A DNA stretch of 64,000 nucleotides from Urophycis tenuis (Eukaryota; Chordata; Actinopteri; Gadiformes; Phycidae). This document shows, piece by piece, positions 46,397 through 59,880 of this stretch. The position numbers were made by a program, and so were the translations under genes. Location: NCBI GenBank assembly GCA_036785325.1, contig JAXIVH010000043.1, forward strand, positions 2,740,102-2,804,101, in the 5' to 3' direction. The notes beneath the pieces are model-generated. The model had not been told where the DNA came from. It did not search any database and saw nothing but the letters and a program-made list of their open reading frames with translations. Within the stretch, counting starts at the first letter, position 1. Each line of letters opens with the position of its first letter.

Positions 46397-49300
46397 CACA
46401 TACACACAGACACACACACACACACACCCACCCACCCACCCACACACACACACACACTACACTCGTCGGCGGCCATGTTCTCACCCAGGCCGCGGTAACA
46501 GGACAGCTGCTGGTAGATCTGCTTCATACGCTCAATGTTGAGCCGGCTGGCCTCGGCGTGGTTCACCATGGGCTTGGGGTAGTGCACGCCCACCATGCAC
46601 TTGGCGCTCTTCTGCACGCTCTCCGGAGCGTTCCACGGGTCGTAGATGTACTTGGCCGGGAAGCCCCTCAGGACAGGCAGGTAGCGCCTGGGGGGAGATG
46701 ATGTCGTGTGTTACTATTGGCAGAGGTGGAACGGGGGTCCCGCCTTTCCTTTCTGATCCGGCGTTGCATTGGCTGCTGCGTCTCCGTGTGCGTGTTAAGA
46801 GTGTTCTGTGGTGAATGAATGTGAATCACGCTGCCTCAGTGTTTGTATGCCTGACCTTCAACAACATAAAGGCTGGAGGAAAGTATGAGTAGAAAAATAC
46901 TAGTGACGCAGTGTGTGAAGGACCTGCAGCGAGACAGATCAGTAACACCTATCTTTTCAAAGTTCATACATATTTTAAGGTTTACGCGTAACGGTTTAAT
47001 ACGTTGAAAATTTTTAAAAATTGGAAAAAAACATCAACATTTGTTCAATGCGGTTTAAATTATGTACACCCTCCCATTATTGCTGACGTCATCCTTTAGC
47101 ACATCTCGTTATGCTAACTATGCTAACAAGGCTAACAATGCTAACTATGCTAACCGCGGCGTGCCTACCGGATGTAGTCTCCGTTGGGGTCGGTGCGGCG
47201 GCCGAAGCCCACGGGGCAGTAGCAGTGGAAGAACTGCTGGAAGAAGGAGCTGCAGGAGAGCCACATCCAGCTGCCGGCGTTCACGCTCCAGTCGGCGTCC
47301 AGCAGCAGCTCCTCGAACACCTGAGGACACGGCGACAGCAGCCTCCGTGAGACACGCGGGGTGGGGACGTGGGGCACCGTTTTCGAGGATAAGGCGACGC
47401 GAGAGCGTAAGCGTGCCAATGGTTTATTGACCAAAATTTTTATTTTAGGCTAACAGCACAGTCCTGCGTCCACCATTGCTGACGGGGTGAGCCGCCGCCG
47501 CCGCTGCGCTACCCCCTGTTACTCCCCCTGTCTCCCCCCCCTCCCTCACCTTCATGCCCTCCTCCCAGCTGATCCAGAGGTCGCCGCGGGTCAGGAAGCA
47601 GGCCACGGCGTGCCGCGCCAGGTGGTGGATCCAGCCCTCCTGCCTCAGCTGGGTCATGATGGCGTCGATCCAGGGGAAGCCCGTCTGGCCCTCCGCCCAC
47701 TTGGCCAGCGCCTCGGCGTTGCGGTCCCAGGGGATCTGCATGCAGATGGGGTTGGCCTCCATCTTGTCGAAGCAGGGGTTGTTGGTGGCCGCCGTGTAGA
47801 AGAACTCCCGCCACAGCAGCTGGCCGTACAGCGAGAGCGGCGGGGTGCTGTTCTTCTTCACCTGGGGCGGGGAGGAGGAGGAGGAGGAGGAGGAGGAGGA
47901 GGTGTGAGTCAGAGCAGACTCGTGCGTTTCCAGGGGAAGACAGCTCTGGCTCCCAGACCACCTCACTACCGGGTTACCAGTACAGCTGGAGGGATAAGCT
48001 AGCGGTACATTCATACAAAAAGTGACCACAACAACTTCTATCATAAATAATGACTACAACAATGACCACAATAATCATGATTAAATCTCAATCCCAGTTG
48101 TCAGACCATTTCCCCTTAAAAATGGCGTCCCGGGGTATCCCAGCAACACTGAAGCGCTGACTCATGGTGCCTCGCTCGGGGGCCCTTGAGCCAGCGGGGG
48201 GCCAGTGGGGGGCCGGGGGGGGGGTTACCTTGCGGTACAGGTCGGTGAGCTTGAAGTAGAAGAGCCGGCAGGACAGGCAGCCGAAGCGGAGGTAGGGGCT
48301 GAGGCCCGTGGGGCTGGCCAGCAGGGAGTTGGCGTTCATCCGGGGACGCTCGAAGTTGGCCACCCACGCCTGTAGGGGAGCAACACACACAGAGCCCGTT
48401 GGAGACCACCGTAACACACACAGAGCCTGTTGGAGACCGCCTGAACACACACAGAGCCTGTTGGAGACCGCCGTAACACACACAGAGCCTGTTGGAGACC
48501 ACGGTAACACACACAGAGCCTGTTGGAGACCGTGGTAACACACACAGAGCCTGTTGGAGACCGCCGTAACACACACAGAGCCTGTTGGAGACCGCCGTAA
48601 CACACACAGAGCCTGTTGGAGACCGCCTGAACACACACAGAGCCTGTTGGAGACCGCCGTAACACACACAGAGCCCGTTGGAGACCGCCGTAACACACAC
48701 AGAGCCTGTTGGAGACCGCCGTAACACACACAGAGCCTGTTGGAGACCGCCGCTCTCTGTCTGTGTCACACACACCGGGAGGGCCCGCATGGTGGGACCG
48801 CCTGGTGTTTTTCCACGGCTTCGTTTTATGACTAAACCTGTTGGCCACCGCCCTGGTCTGGTCTGCCACTGCATGACGCAGTGCAGGTATGTTACGCAAA
48901 CATTAATCCTCATCCTTGCCATTGTGTGACATCAGGCTATTAAAAAGCAAGGCTTTTGCGTGTTTATTTTGCTTCAAATGAAAAGTCCCATGGTGCTTTG
49001 TGCTTATCATCACAAATGACCTCACAGGTTGGTCAATCACTAATCCCTGTGCTAGAGGAGTTCCAGTAGAACCAGTAGGACCAGGAGCCACGAGGGGCCT
49101 CACCTTCCTCTCCAGGTGTCTCTCCAGACGAGTGAGAGCCTCCGTCTCTCCCCCGGGCCACACGGCAGACGGCAGGCCCTCCGTGTCGAATCCTGCGGGG
49201 GGGGGGGGGGGGGGGGGGGGGAGCTGGTTAGTCACACACGCGTCAACTCAACAGAGACATGGCAAGACCTCACTAAAGGGACAGGGATGAACGTCTAAAG

Positions 49301-51998
49301 AGGTGGGGGGGTGGAGGTGGGCTGTCGCTCTACACAGGTTGGGGTGGGTATTGCTCCACACAGATGGAGCTATGGGTGGAGGTAGTTATAGCTCTATACA
49401 GGTGGAGCTAGAGGGTGGAGATCGGTATAGCTCCTATACAGGTGGAGCTATGGGTGGAGGTAGTTATAGCTCTATACAGGTGGAGCAAGAGGGTGGAGGT
49501 AGTTATAGCTCTATACAGGTGTAGCAAGAGGGTGGAGGTAGTTATAGCTCTATACAGGTGGAGCTAGAGGGTGGAGGTAGTTATAGCTCTATACAGGTGG
49601 AGCGAGGGGTGGAGATGGGTATAGCTCTATACAGAAGGATCTAGAGATGGTAGTGGGTATAGCTTTATACAGGTGGATCTAGAGGGTGGTGGTGGGTATA
49701 GCTCCACACAGGTGGACCTAGAGGGTGGAGATGGGTATAGCTCTATACAGGTGGATCTAGAGATGGTGGTGGGTATAGCTCTCTACAGGTGGAGGTAGGG
49801 TGGAGGCGAGCCATGCGTCTACACCCACCCAGCTCCTCCAGGGAGGGGACCCCGAACTTGTCGTCGTGGTCGTCCGACAGCGGCGTGGTGCACTGCCACA
49901 TGGCCTCGGCACTGATGGAGTCCACGGGAACCTCCACCGGCGCCATGCGGCTGATGAGGGTCTGGAACCTCTTGTAGGTGAGGGGGGACTGGCCGCCATT
50001 CAGCTCAATGATCCTGCAGAGGAGCAGGAGGAGGAGGAGGAGGAAGGTGATGAGTTATGGTCAGAAGACCAGCTTTAAAGGGAGCTACCATTCTATGAAC
50101 GCATTACCTTGTGCCATTTAACCTCACGATAACATAAATACAGATAATCATCAGAAATGTTTCTTCTGTGTTTTAAACGCACGAGGACCCGTGATGACGA
50201 CTATACCCGGCAAACAGAGCAGATAAAGTTGTGTGATGACCTAACAAACAAGTCCCGACAGCCCAAAGTGACCTCAAACATGACGCTATCAGGACGGGCT
50301 GTTCCATTATCGCCGGCTGCCCTGCGGCCAAACCGCCTCGCCATATCTGTCGGGGCGTCAACACGCTGCACCCGCGGCGGCGAGACAAGGCGGCGGCGGC
50401 GGCGGGGGGAGGGGAGATAGCGCGGAGGGGGAGAGGCTGACGTACTTGTCCAGGTCGTAGAGCGTGTGGGAGATGGGCACCGTCACCTCCACGCCGGCCT
50501 CGCACGCCAGCTTCTTGATGGCGGCGTCGCGCTCCTTGCCGAAGGGCTCCGAGTCGTACTCGTACGAGAGCCGGCCGATCTCCCACTCCTGGGGGAGACA
50601 GTGGGGGGGGGGGGGGGGGGGGGGAGGGAGGGAGGGAGGGGCTTAGCATCACAACCGTCCATGTTCCCTGCGTGGCGGTGGTGGGGGTGGAATCCAAACA
50701 CAGGGGGGGACTGACCTTGAACAGCCGGGGGAACACATCGGTGGGCTGGCCTCTGATCACAAACAGCCGGGAGTTGAGTTTACGGAGGCTGGCGTCCAGG
50801 TCGTCCAGACTCTGCAGAAGAAACCTGGGGAAAGACAGTAACATTTTGTTACACACAGTCGGAGGGGGGGGGGGGGGGGGGGGGGGGGGAAAGCCTGTTA
50901 ATGTTCGGGTCCCAAAAGGGATGTTTTGCGGTGTGTGTGAATGTTTGGTCGCTTTTCTGTGGAGGTTTACGTTCTCATCCTGTGATAATTAATTAAAATT
51001 TATAACATTTTTATTAACCGCATCGAACCGACTAACAGATAAGAGTGTGAGCCAATGTGTCTCTTGACATGACCTCACATTGAAGATCTTCAATCTCACT
51101 CTTATGACGCAAATAAAAGAAATCAGAAGTAGTTCCATTGATAACCAGCAACACTGCCATACATGGACAGACCGTGGCATGAGGACATGGTGGCCATCGG
51201 ATCCACCGGTTAGGACAAGCAGCCTGTTATAAAATCATCACGCAGCGTTATCTTATGCAAGCTGAGTGGGAGCAGTGTGTGTGTGTGTGTGTGTGTGTGG
51301 TGGGGGGGGGGGGGGGGGGTCAGCGATAGTTCAGCCAGCAGCAACAGCATCAGTCGTAGTGGCAGTGACATGTCGCTACGCAGATCGGCCTCTAGGGGGC
51401 AGCAGAGAACAACATCTCGCCCATATCTCGTGGCTGGGCATACTCCCGCCAGGGTTGTTGTTTTGGAGGCGGGGCTGCGCAGGTTTCACAATCGGCGTTG
51501 TTCGCAGACTCAACCCCCGGCTTTACCTTCACATGAAAGCCCACACATCCCGAAGCATTGCTTTATACAACATTTTATACAAGGTTGCCATGGCAGCGAC
51601 GGTACACTCGGGCCGCCTCCAGTCCTAACCCTGAACTCCTCCGGTGTCCGTTATGCCGCCGATGACGCAAGTGGAGGCCAGCTGCGTTGGGAAACATCCA
51701 GGGACCACCGCCGCTTAGCTGATGCTTGTGGCGTCATTGACGCTAGTAATACCTTGATAGCGGAGCCAAGACTGTCCTGAATGCAGTCTCACACACACGT
51801 GCGCACATGCACGCACACGCACGCACGCACACACACACGCTCGGGCACCCGACCCTGGGAACAGCCCTCACTGGGCCCCCCCCACTGCTTCCCGGGGCTA
51901 TCGGGGGGCTGTGTTGCTCCAGAGAGCCTTGGCAGATAGCCGCTAAATGTTCAACACGCAGCGGGAAAGCACACAGAGTGCTGGGCTGGGTGCGGGCA

Positions 51999-52029
<31 letters not shown>

Positions 52030-52480
52030 GCGGAGGAACGGCTAAACTTGATGTATGTACCCTGGTGTCTGGTATCTGGAGCCCCATGCTGGCGGACAAC
52101 CCAGCCCGCTCCAGAAAGCATTACCGTGCACTTTCACAGCAGCTTCAGGGGGCTCAGGAGTCAGTTCTCTGTGTTCTCACGACTTTAAAGAAACTGCTTT
52201 GTTATTGTCACTACCCCCCCCCCCCATCCCCCCAAACCATAACACGATGTCTCTATTTATAGACTTTTTGGCAAGGCGTTTTTATTACATTCATAAACCC
52301 ACTGAGAGGCATGCCAAGGCTATATTATCACCTGAGTGGGAACATAATGTTTGCAGCGCCGCGGGAAAGAGCCTGGGAGCGCAGGCTCGCTCGCTGCACC
52401 TCATCTTGGCTTCCACACACATCCCAAAGAGGAGGGTCCATCACACACAGGCACACACACACACACACACACAGACACAG

Positions 52481-52521
<41 letters not shown>

Positions 52522-55175
52522 CACGCACACCACACACACACACACACACACTACACACACTCCATTCCCAATTAAGCAGCGTCTACCACTCTCACTTGCT
52601 ATTCAGTAGGGCGCTACAAAACCAAACCCAAAGCCAGACCAGACTATCACATATCTATATACTTAGAATGTACTTCACAGATATGCACAGGTGCTATTTT
52701 CATGACGGCGGTGGTTGGAGACCTTAGCAAATAACAGAAATCCTTCTACAACATCCTCCGATATGCGTGCATTTGCAATGGAACTGAATGCACATGCAAA
52801 CATGCAGACCGACACAGAATTCATGCTCCCTTGCTCTGTCCTTGTTTGGGTGTAAAAGACCTGGACAACATTCTGATGTGTAATAATGTAATAATGTGGT
52901 GAGTTGCTTGAGGCCATTTGGATGCTCCACAGGGTACGCTCCATTCAAGTGCAACAGGTGAGACTTCAAATACAAAGTGACTCCAGTCTACACCAGGGGT
53001 TCATTCATCTCTGGACCCAAAGGGCCTTCTGATTTCACACACATACAAGCACTTGCAAAGTATTTTTTTCCGGTTGCTCCAGAAACCACTCAGGGTTCTG
53101 TAGGGGGGAGCGGTCGCAGAAAACACTTTTGTTTTCTGGTCTCGTTGTGTTTACATTCACCACCAGGGCCACTCGCTGTGTACTGCTGTAAGTGGGATGT
53201 GAGACTTTAAAGTACTTAGAAGGAGAACTGAGAAGCTATTCTCAGATCACTTTGGGTCTAAGGGACTTATGCGGACGGACAATTTTGGAAATTGGTCCAG
53301 GCTGGCGTGACGCTGGACCGATGCTGGGGTTGTAATCCAGTAAGACTGGCTGTGATGTGATCCTTTAGGGTAATTTCGCTCCATCAATGCATGTCCTCTG
53401 AAAGTGCTTAACCCACCTGAGAGGCTCAGAATATTTGAACATGAGCATGATGGAAAGGATCCCTACAGAGAAATGCACCTTCTTTTTGTTGTTACTACCC
53501 AGTCTGTTTGTTATTGTATCCAACCAAGTCTTGCTCAAGAAGTCTGCATGACTGGCCCAACACAGGCCTATCTGTATTGGTCATCAGTCGTCGGGCCAGT
53601 TATATAAACACTCATCACTCAACACCGGACACACAGCAACAATCAATCAGGAATGCCATCAGACAAGCCGTCTCTGCAGCCCTCGACTGTCAAGTTGATG
53701 CGCATCCGAGACGACCGGAAAACTGTTTCCCCCCTCGAGTTCCCCACGGACACGCGCTGCGGTCTCCTCTGTCCGGTGGGGTCAAGCACCTCAACACCAG
53801 AAGCTCAGACGCCCAACCCTCAGAGGGCTCCTCGGACCGTAAATAGCCCCCTGGTCACAGCGTACCAGTCGGGACCCAAGGACACTTGAGTCCATTCGGC
53901 GGTCCTTCACCGAGTTGCCGTTCATCTCCCGTCTGGGATAGAGATTGTGTGTTTGCGGTGAGGTGGGGGGGTGATAATGGCGTGCTGCGGCTGGCTCGGC
54001 GATGATAATAATTGGATCAAAACAAGATGTCTGAATCATGGCGGTTGGTGCAGCGCTGAGGTGTGTGAGATAACTCACGGCTCTGCGTTTCCAAGATATT
54101 TATTGTGCACAGGAATGCACAATGTAGATATCACTTTTGGGAAAGGAGCAGTGGGCGGAGTCAGGCTCAATGTTATGTCTATGGGAGGTTTTTTTGAACG
54201 TTTAATTGCAAATATCTCAAAAAGTATGAAGTTGACGAAAAATTTAAAATACATAGCACGGCTATACGTAAGAAGACCTTTGTAATACACTTTGAATGAA
54301 ATCTCGAGGTTCAGTCGTTTAGCCTCCATTAATTGCAGTGTGAAGAAGAATTTCTAGTCTATTATGCTGCTGCCTGCCAGGGAAGCATCACATAAGGATG
54401 GAAACACCCAGGGCTCCATGTTTAGCCAATCTTACTCAAACGCAACTAAATATAGAGCTGCGCTAATAGAAAACCTAAGAGTATAATCACCAAATACAAT
54501 TTGTTTCAGATGTTTGAGATGATTTGAGATGTTTTTGTTCTGTCATTATTTATGAAGTTATGTGTTTGTTTTTGCTCTGACTTGATGGATGTGAAGTGTT
54601 GGCGATGCGCATGCAGTAGATCAATTAATGGCAAACAATTTACAAACACGTCCTACAAAAACCCTTTGTTGCCAACACATGATTGCACATTGGAAAATAA
54701 TCTCTTCTCTATTTGGCTGCCTGCCATTGACTCTCCCCTGACGTTTGGTAACAACAGACACAGATACGTCCAATCACAGCAAACAGCTAAGTATGGATGA
54801 CCCCAAAATGGCTTATGCGTTTCTTCATGTTACCCAAGTAGTAATAGGTACTAAAGCAGTAGCTACTATGCATGTTATGCGTGTGCTTTACGTGCGCAAA
54901 AAAGGCGAAACCTTGGTTAAAAAAGCAGCATTGGTGGTGCAGAGATTGCGGATACAGCGAACCGAAGTGGGTCACGGACGATGACGTGCGCCTGGTGGCT
55001 CCATCAGCCACAAAGCGTCTACATTGAGTCATCTTGGTCAACTGTGGCCATTTTGTGTGCTCGCCGTGAACTGCAAGCAAACCTGCAACATGTTAACACC
55101 AATGACCGCACATCACACACCACGTCTCCCGCTGCGCTGCAGTAACTCACTGAACGGATCATGTGACCGTGTGCG

Positions 55176-55253
<78 letters not shown>

Positions 55254-55508
55254 TGGCGTGTACACATAAGACATAGAACATAACACTTTGGTCAGCGCGT
55301 TTCCACTGCGAGGGGCCCTCCGATGGGCCACACCTCGCGCTCGTGTTGCGGACGGAGAATTGGGTCAAAACAATGCGCTGGCTCGGTACGCCCGTCTACT
55401 AACACACTGACCCACTTGAGCCGCCCATCCGACGAGCCTTTGTCATAATGAGGTCACCGGGAATAGACCACTGTTTTTTGTTTATTTTACTTTTCATTTA
55501 AAAACGCA

Positions 55509-55542
<34 letters not shown>

Positions 55543-55659
55543 CAATTCGCTCGGTCGCATACGTCCCAAAAACTCGACACCGGGCGACGTGCGTCACGCC
55601 TTATGGCGCAGTGGTAACGCAACGGAAGTGACACGTTTTTAAATAATTATAAAACTGCA

Positions 55660-55716
<57 letters not shown>

Positions 55717-56488
55717 GCGCGTTGGTTTCGCGCCGACCAGTGTGTGCTTTTGTTACTTAACGAGACGTCTGCGACTTCGCGTTGCGGATGCAGGGTGAAA
55801 GCAGACGACAACGACACCTGGCAGGCTGCGGGTCATCACGTGACGTTTCCACGCTTCAGATGTTTATCTCCGTGACCATACCCCCCCCCCCCCCTCTCTC
55901 TTATGTATTCATCTTCATGCACATGTAATCCCAATCCAATTGCAGTCTGTAATACTTACATAACGTGGATCCATTAGCGACGCTAAACCAGTATGTTTAA
56001 CGGCAGGATTGAGACAAAACATGACAGCCATACATGTATTGAATCATGTCGATTAAAAAAAACCTTGGTCAACGCGGCTAATTAAGTAGTAACGCGTTTG
56101 TACAGCCTGGAGGTTGGAAATATCCCAATCACAAACCACTAATTCACTTCTGGGTTGCCAGAGCGAATCTCAACACGGCAGATGAATTGAGTCAATTAGG
56201 GAAACATCTCGTAATCGTTAGATAAACACTGGGGCTTACAACGTTAACATGCAATCTATACACCAGCCGCTGCGTCTGTACGTGCTGATGGGAATGCGAT
56301 GGCGACGGACACGCGGCGCGCCATGCTCACCTCCACCTGCTGATCCCAACGTTGGACGAGCCGGCGAACCAGGGGTCGAGGATGTACACGCAGCGGACCG
56401 TGTCCGCCCCCTGGATGGATTCCTTGAGTGCCGGGTTGTCGTGGAGCCGCAAGCCCTTCCTGAACCAGTGGATCGTATTCACGACCAT
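44591..56488 (-). CDS. cry1: cryptochrome-1 (circadian repressor), 13 coding exons, complete
   Basis: CRY1 represses CLOCK:BMAL1 in the nucleus as partner of PER proteins. Minus-strand exons are 56488-56331, 50824-50716, 50588-50446, 50013-49829, 49192-49104, 48369-48229, 47861-47550, 47320-47169, 46687-46485, 46127-46023, 45516-45415, 45089-45009 and 44688-44591. All are GT-AG with agreeing phases, giving 625 residues. It starts MVVNTIHWFRKGLRLHDNPA (photolyase-type alpha/beta domain). The FAD-binding domain includes GFPWIDAIMTQLRQEGW (about 336-352), WISWEEGMK and GSWMWLSCSSFFQQFFHCYC. The CRY coiled coil RLNIERMKQIYQQLS precedes a variable tail of about 128 residues (from 498) ending GKRHSEDPGS...QCSH. 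Exon 10 is joined through the donor GTACGT because only this keeps the tail frame. The neighbour abtb3 favours cry1 over cry2. Introns carry minisatellites, but the coding sequence is intact. Confidence 0.95.
46156..46470. repeat. (CA)n tract in cry1 intron 9
   Basis: CA repeats with CCCA and TACA interruptions in two blocks. They occupy most of intron 9 and end about 15 bases from the exon 9 donor (minus strand, so UG repeats in the transcript). Confidence 0.93.
47110..47157. repeat. GCTAACTAT / GCTAACAAG short tandem repeats
   Basis: Five units of about 9-10 bases (GCTAAC plus AAT, TAT or AAG) in cry1 intron 8, ending about 12 bases before the exon 8 donor. Confidence 0.8.
48381..48752. 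repeat. 31-bp minisatellite, 12 copies, in cry1 intron 5
   Basis: Twelve units with core CACAGAGCCTGTTGGAGACC and a variable end (GCCGTAA, ACCGTAA, ACGGTAA, GCCTGAA). The array begins about 12 bases from the exon 6 acceptor, so it occupies the place of its polypyrimidine tract and branch site. It gives spurious repeated ORFs on the minus strand. Confidence 0.95.
49310..49798. repeat. 39-bp minisatellite in cry1 intron 4
   Basis: About 12 diverged units around ATAGCTCTATACAGGTGGAG and GGGTGGAGGTAG. Period is about 39 bases with frequent substitutions, so it is older or less homogenised than the other arrays. Confidence 0.9.
52443..52560. repeat. (CA)n microsatellite
   Basis: CA repeats with CAGG and CACG interruptions in cry1 intron 1. 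Confidence 0.92.
55180..55252. repeat. (TG)n followed by poly-G
   Basis: A TG run of about 57 bases merges into a G run of about 15. In the cry1 transcript this reads as poly-C followed by (CA)n. Confidence 0.92.
55662..55713. repeat. (CA)n microsatellite
   Basis: Uninterrupted CA for 52 bases, followed by CGCGCGCG. Confidence 0.92.
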
Positions 56489-56879
56489 TACTCAACTGGA
56501 CGAGTACTTGGGGATAAAGAGTGTTTCTTTATCAAAAAATCTGCTTTATTCTGCTGACCGGTCTTCTGGCTTCGGCCCGCAAGGATAGAAAAACGTAAAA
56601 ACAACACCACAGCGCGAGCAGGGGGAGAAAAAAATCTTGCTTGATCGTAACTCGATGCAGCAGTCCTTCAAACTAACCTTGTTCTAATAAAACCTTTTCC
56701 ATCATGTCAAAGAATTTAGAAACGGGTGACTGCTGAACCATTTGTCCGAGAGTCCGCGCTCTCCAGCAATGCGGATAAAACCTGACAGGCTTTAGGACCG
56801 TGCGTGTTGTTGTCACCAGCCTTCTGTTGTATAACTTGTTTTTCTAAATTGTGGGAAAAAAGGCGTAGTATATGTTTTT

Positions 56880-56885
56880 CACGTG
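56880..56885. promoter_or_regulatory. canonical E-box CACGTG upstream of cry1
   Basis: A palindromic CACGTG lies about 390 bases upstream of the cry1 start codon. CLOCK:BMAL1 binds such sites, and E-box feedback on cry1 is established in vertebrates. A single hexamer is weak evidence by itself. Confidence 0.4.
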
Positions 56886-57594
56886 TTAAGTCAAATTTCT
56901 ATAAACTTGTTATAATCAACGCCGCGGTTATACGCAAAATAGAAACGATCTGGCTCGAGATTTAAACGCAGTTTACGAATAACTGTAACGCTCTCTGGAA
57001 AGGCTGGCAACTCTTCGCAGTGGAAACCGTTTACGCAAAGACGATTGACCGGAGAATATGACAAAAGTCTTTCGAAAAATAAAAAGACCGAGCGGATATT
57101 TAGCTGTCGATAAGTCCGTCTGCTGAGTGGTACTTGGTGTCTACTAAAGAAGAGCTGATGCGTAGCTATATATGTTGCCTCAGGTTTGGAGAAAACGCGC
57201 ACAGTCTGTGCAACCTCGCCGCACCTACATCCGTCGTCGCCCCGCCCACCAAATGACGTGCGTAGCTTCCAGGTTCGCTATTGGCTGACACCGCAGAGTG
57301 TGTTACCGGGTGGTCACGTTTCTGCAACGTTTCTACCACAACTCGACTTCATTGACAGATATTTCCACAACTTCTATCGGTGTTAAATGATGGAAATGAC
57401 ATAACCACCGTTTTTCATAAATTCATATTTATTTTTCGCTTAACATTTTGAGTGATTACGAGATAGTTATTATGTGGTTAACACCCCACGTCTTGTCACG
57501 CCCACAAATCAGTGAACACGTCAACAGTACCCGGATGCTCACATGAACCACGGCATGATCGCTGCGACCATGTGTACCATATGCAACTCCGATG

Positions 57595-57596
<2 letters not shown>

Positions 57597-57660
<64 letters not shown>

Positions 57661-57669
57661 GCGTGTGCG
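57597..57669. repeat. (TG)n microsatellite
   Basis: TG for about 58 bases, then CGTG units, between cry1 and abtb3. Confidence 0.92.
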
Positions 57670-57732
57670 TTTAATTCTTTCTTTATTCTTTATTTCAAGG
57701 ATAGCCCCTTGAGATGTACCATCTCATTTTCG

Positions 57733-57775
<43 letters not shown>

Positions 57776-58556
57776 AAGAGAGAAGATAAACCTTTATTTT
57801 TTTTCTGTGTATGGTGTGTATGTAATGTGTTATTTTACATTCATTTGTATAAGGCCTGTTATAATGTACATATACTTCCTATACATTTTTTTGTTGAACA
57901 GGCCTATGTCGCACACTATTTTAATAAGAAGATATTAGTAGCCTAATGGTAAATAGGTTTTTAATACAGAGTTAGAGTTAATATAGAGGTGTTTCGTGTT
58001 TCCTTGACTCCATTTGTACACACAGGGGGTGTAAAAGATGTGTCACAAACATTTTACATAAACGGGCAGCTAATTATGCAACGAAGAGCTGTTTGTTGTT
58101 TGGTGTACGTGCGTGTTGCCTGTTGGCCACACGGTGGCGGTGCAGCATCACGGAACGCCTAACCAGTCTTGACGTTGGCCTATATTTTCTGTGAAGTCAA
58201 CATATAAATAACCTTTTCAATATTCATTTAAAACTTTTTCACTACAGATCCCCTGAAGCTTAAAGACTCAATCTATTTGGGCTAATCAACGATAAACATG
58301 CACGTAATGGAGATTATACCACTTTTTTTTTTTTTTTACGATAGACGGTAATGGATGAGATGTTGAAATCTTCACCATCTGCACACAATTACCATCACCA
58401 ATCTAAAACTGTCTAACTTTTGTAGTGACTATTATTTATAAGTTGTACTACCAAGCAACTACGATATTGACTTTGTGGGAGTAATTGGAGAGAGAAGTGA
58501 TTAATGCTTTATAACGTAAGCCCAATATGAAGTAATCTGATTCAGGTTTGCGTGTG

Positions 58557-58559
<3 letters not shown>

Positions 58560-58635
<76 letters not shown>
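58560..58635. repeat. (TG)n microsatellite
   Basis: TG with one TTTG interruption over about 76 bases. Confidence 0.92.
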
Positions 58636-59880
58636 GTGCGGGCATTAAAAAAAAAACCGTAAGCCGTCTTGCATTAGTCGTTTTCGTGTCTGTTCTGCTT
58701 GTATCGACATTTGTCAGTTTCGACCCAAGTGGCGCCATCTTTCTGTTTCTATGCGTCTCCATCACGGCGAGAGAGAGAAGAAATAGCGAAGGGTCCCCAA
58801 CCTGACATGTAGGCCTATGCCAGGGAAGGGGGGTGGGGACAGACAGATGGTAGCTTCGGCTCGTACGCGCGAGAAGATGCGCCAGCACGGAGATGAATCA
58901 TCTCGGCGCCACCAACTGTTCATCTCCGCGTGCCTCGGAATTCAGCTTAGTCATGGCTCTCCGTCTCTCCATCCTCCAGCTCTGGAGGGAAAGAGGGAGC
59001 AGGTGATACAAACAGCACCTGTTGTGGTTTACGGTGGACCGTATTTCCATCCAACGGCATTCCATGAAGGTTGTCAAGCCTTCTTTTCATTTGAATGAAT
59101 GGCTTTGCGACCTGCCCCCGAGACGCTCCGCTGGATGCGCCTCCTCGGAGCAGAGGTCCGTGGGCCTTGAATACAACGGAACCACACCTTAACCCAATCC
59201 AAATGTAAATGAGCAGGATTTTGTAAATCCTTATCAACCGGATCACGCTCTATTGATATTTCCCACCTGCAATTATATTGGACAGGAAGCCCTTGCGCGC
59301 GAACGTGCGCGCGCGTGTGTGCGTGTCTGTCTCCAGGAAACATATTTTCACGTCAACATCTGCTATCATATTCAAACTGTACACTACAGGCCACACGTTA
59401 AAAAACCCTGCGTTCGGGAACCAACCAGTCCTCTCCATGCGTCGCATGTACTGTATGTATGTGGTGGCACCATGAAGTTGTTTTTTGACTTGGTGTCAAT
59501 GCGGACCGGCTGCTTCTCCCAGGCAACGCAGCCAGTCCGGCGGTGGCCCCGCCTCTCGCGGAGAGACTCCTGCGCCGCGCGCCCGACGCAGTGCATAACG
59601 AGTCAAACAGGGCTGCGCTGCTCTCAGGGTTACGCGCAATAAGTTGTGGGCGCAAGAAGCGCTCCGGATCCACCAGTCCAGTCACGGCGAGCGCAGTCAA
59701 ACGCCAGTTGCCCGCGTCCGCTCTCGCGCCACGCCGAGACGTTTTTTTTTTCTTTCACCTGGGGGGGAAATTACTGGAGACACGGCGTTGGCGACCCGGC
59801 GGCTGGGATATAGCGCCAGACGACTTTGTGGCGTTTAAAAGAAAAAAGGCATACCTTATACAGTATGCGGTGCAGTGATT

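Larger units (their letters stand above)
50825..56330 (-). other. cry1 intron 1
   Basis: A 5.5-kb first intron without recognisable exons. It holds poly-G runs (50,863-50,889, 51,302-51,319, 52,001-52,027), CA and TG tracts (51,785-51,840, 52,443-52,560, 55,180-55,237, 55,662-55,713), an (AAC)n run (55,508-55,540), and a CACGTG E-box at 55,837-55,842. An ORF at 53,653-53,889 has balanced composition but no recognised homologue. Confidence 0.6.
56489..59880. other. shared upstream region of the head-to-head cry1 and abtb3 genes
   Basis: About 3.4 kb separates the two start codons. The cry1 side (56,490-57,400) and the abtb3 side (59,500-59,880) are richer in CpG than the middle, as expected of two separate promoters. 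TG microsatellites (57,597-57,660, 57,736-57,765, 58,560-58,635) fill part of the middle. A 103-codon ORF on the minus strand at 56,891-57,202 resembles nothing known. Confidence 0.6.

Noticed and set aside
48088..48922. Minus-strand ORFs rich in LCVCYGGLQQALC-type repeats
   Set aside because: These are translations of the 31-bp minisatellite in cry1 intron 5 and run across the real exon 6 in other frames.
53653..53889. 78-codon ORF in cry1 intron 1 with balanced composition
   Set aside because: No recognised family, no flanking splice pattern, and an overlapping open frame of similar length. Kept only as a note in the intron entry.
56891..57202. 103-codon minus-strand ORF upstream of cry1
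   Set aside because: It lies where the cry1 5' UTR or promoter is expected and resembles no protein I know. Chance opening is likely in this short region.
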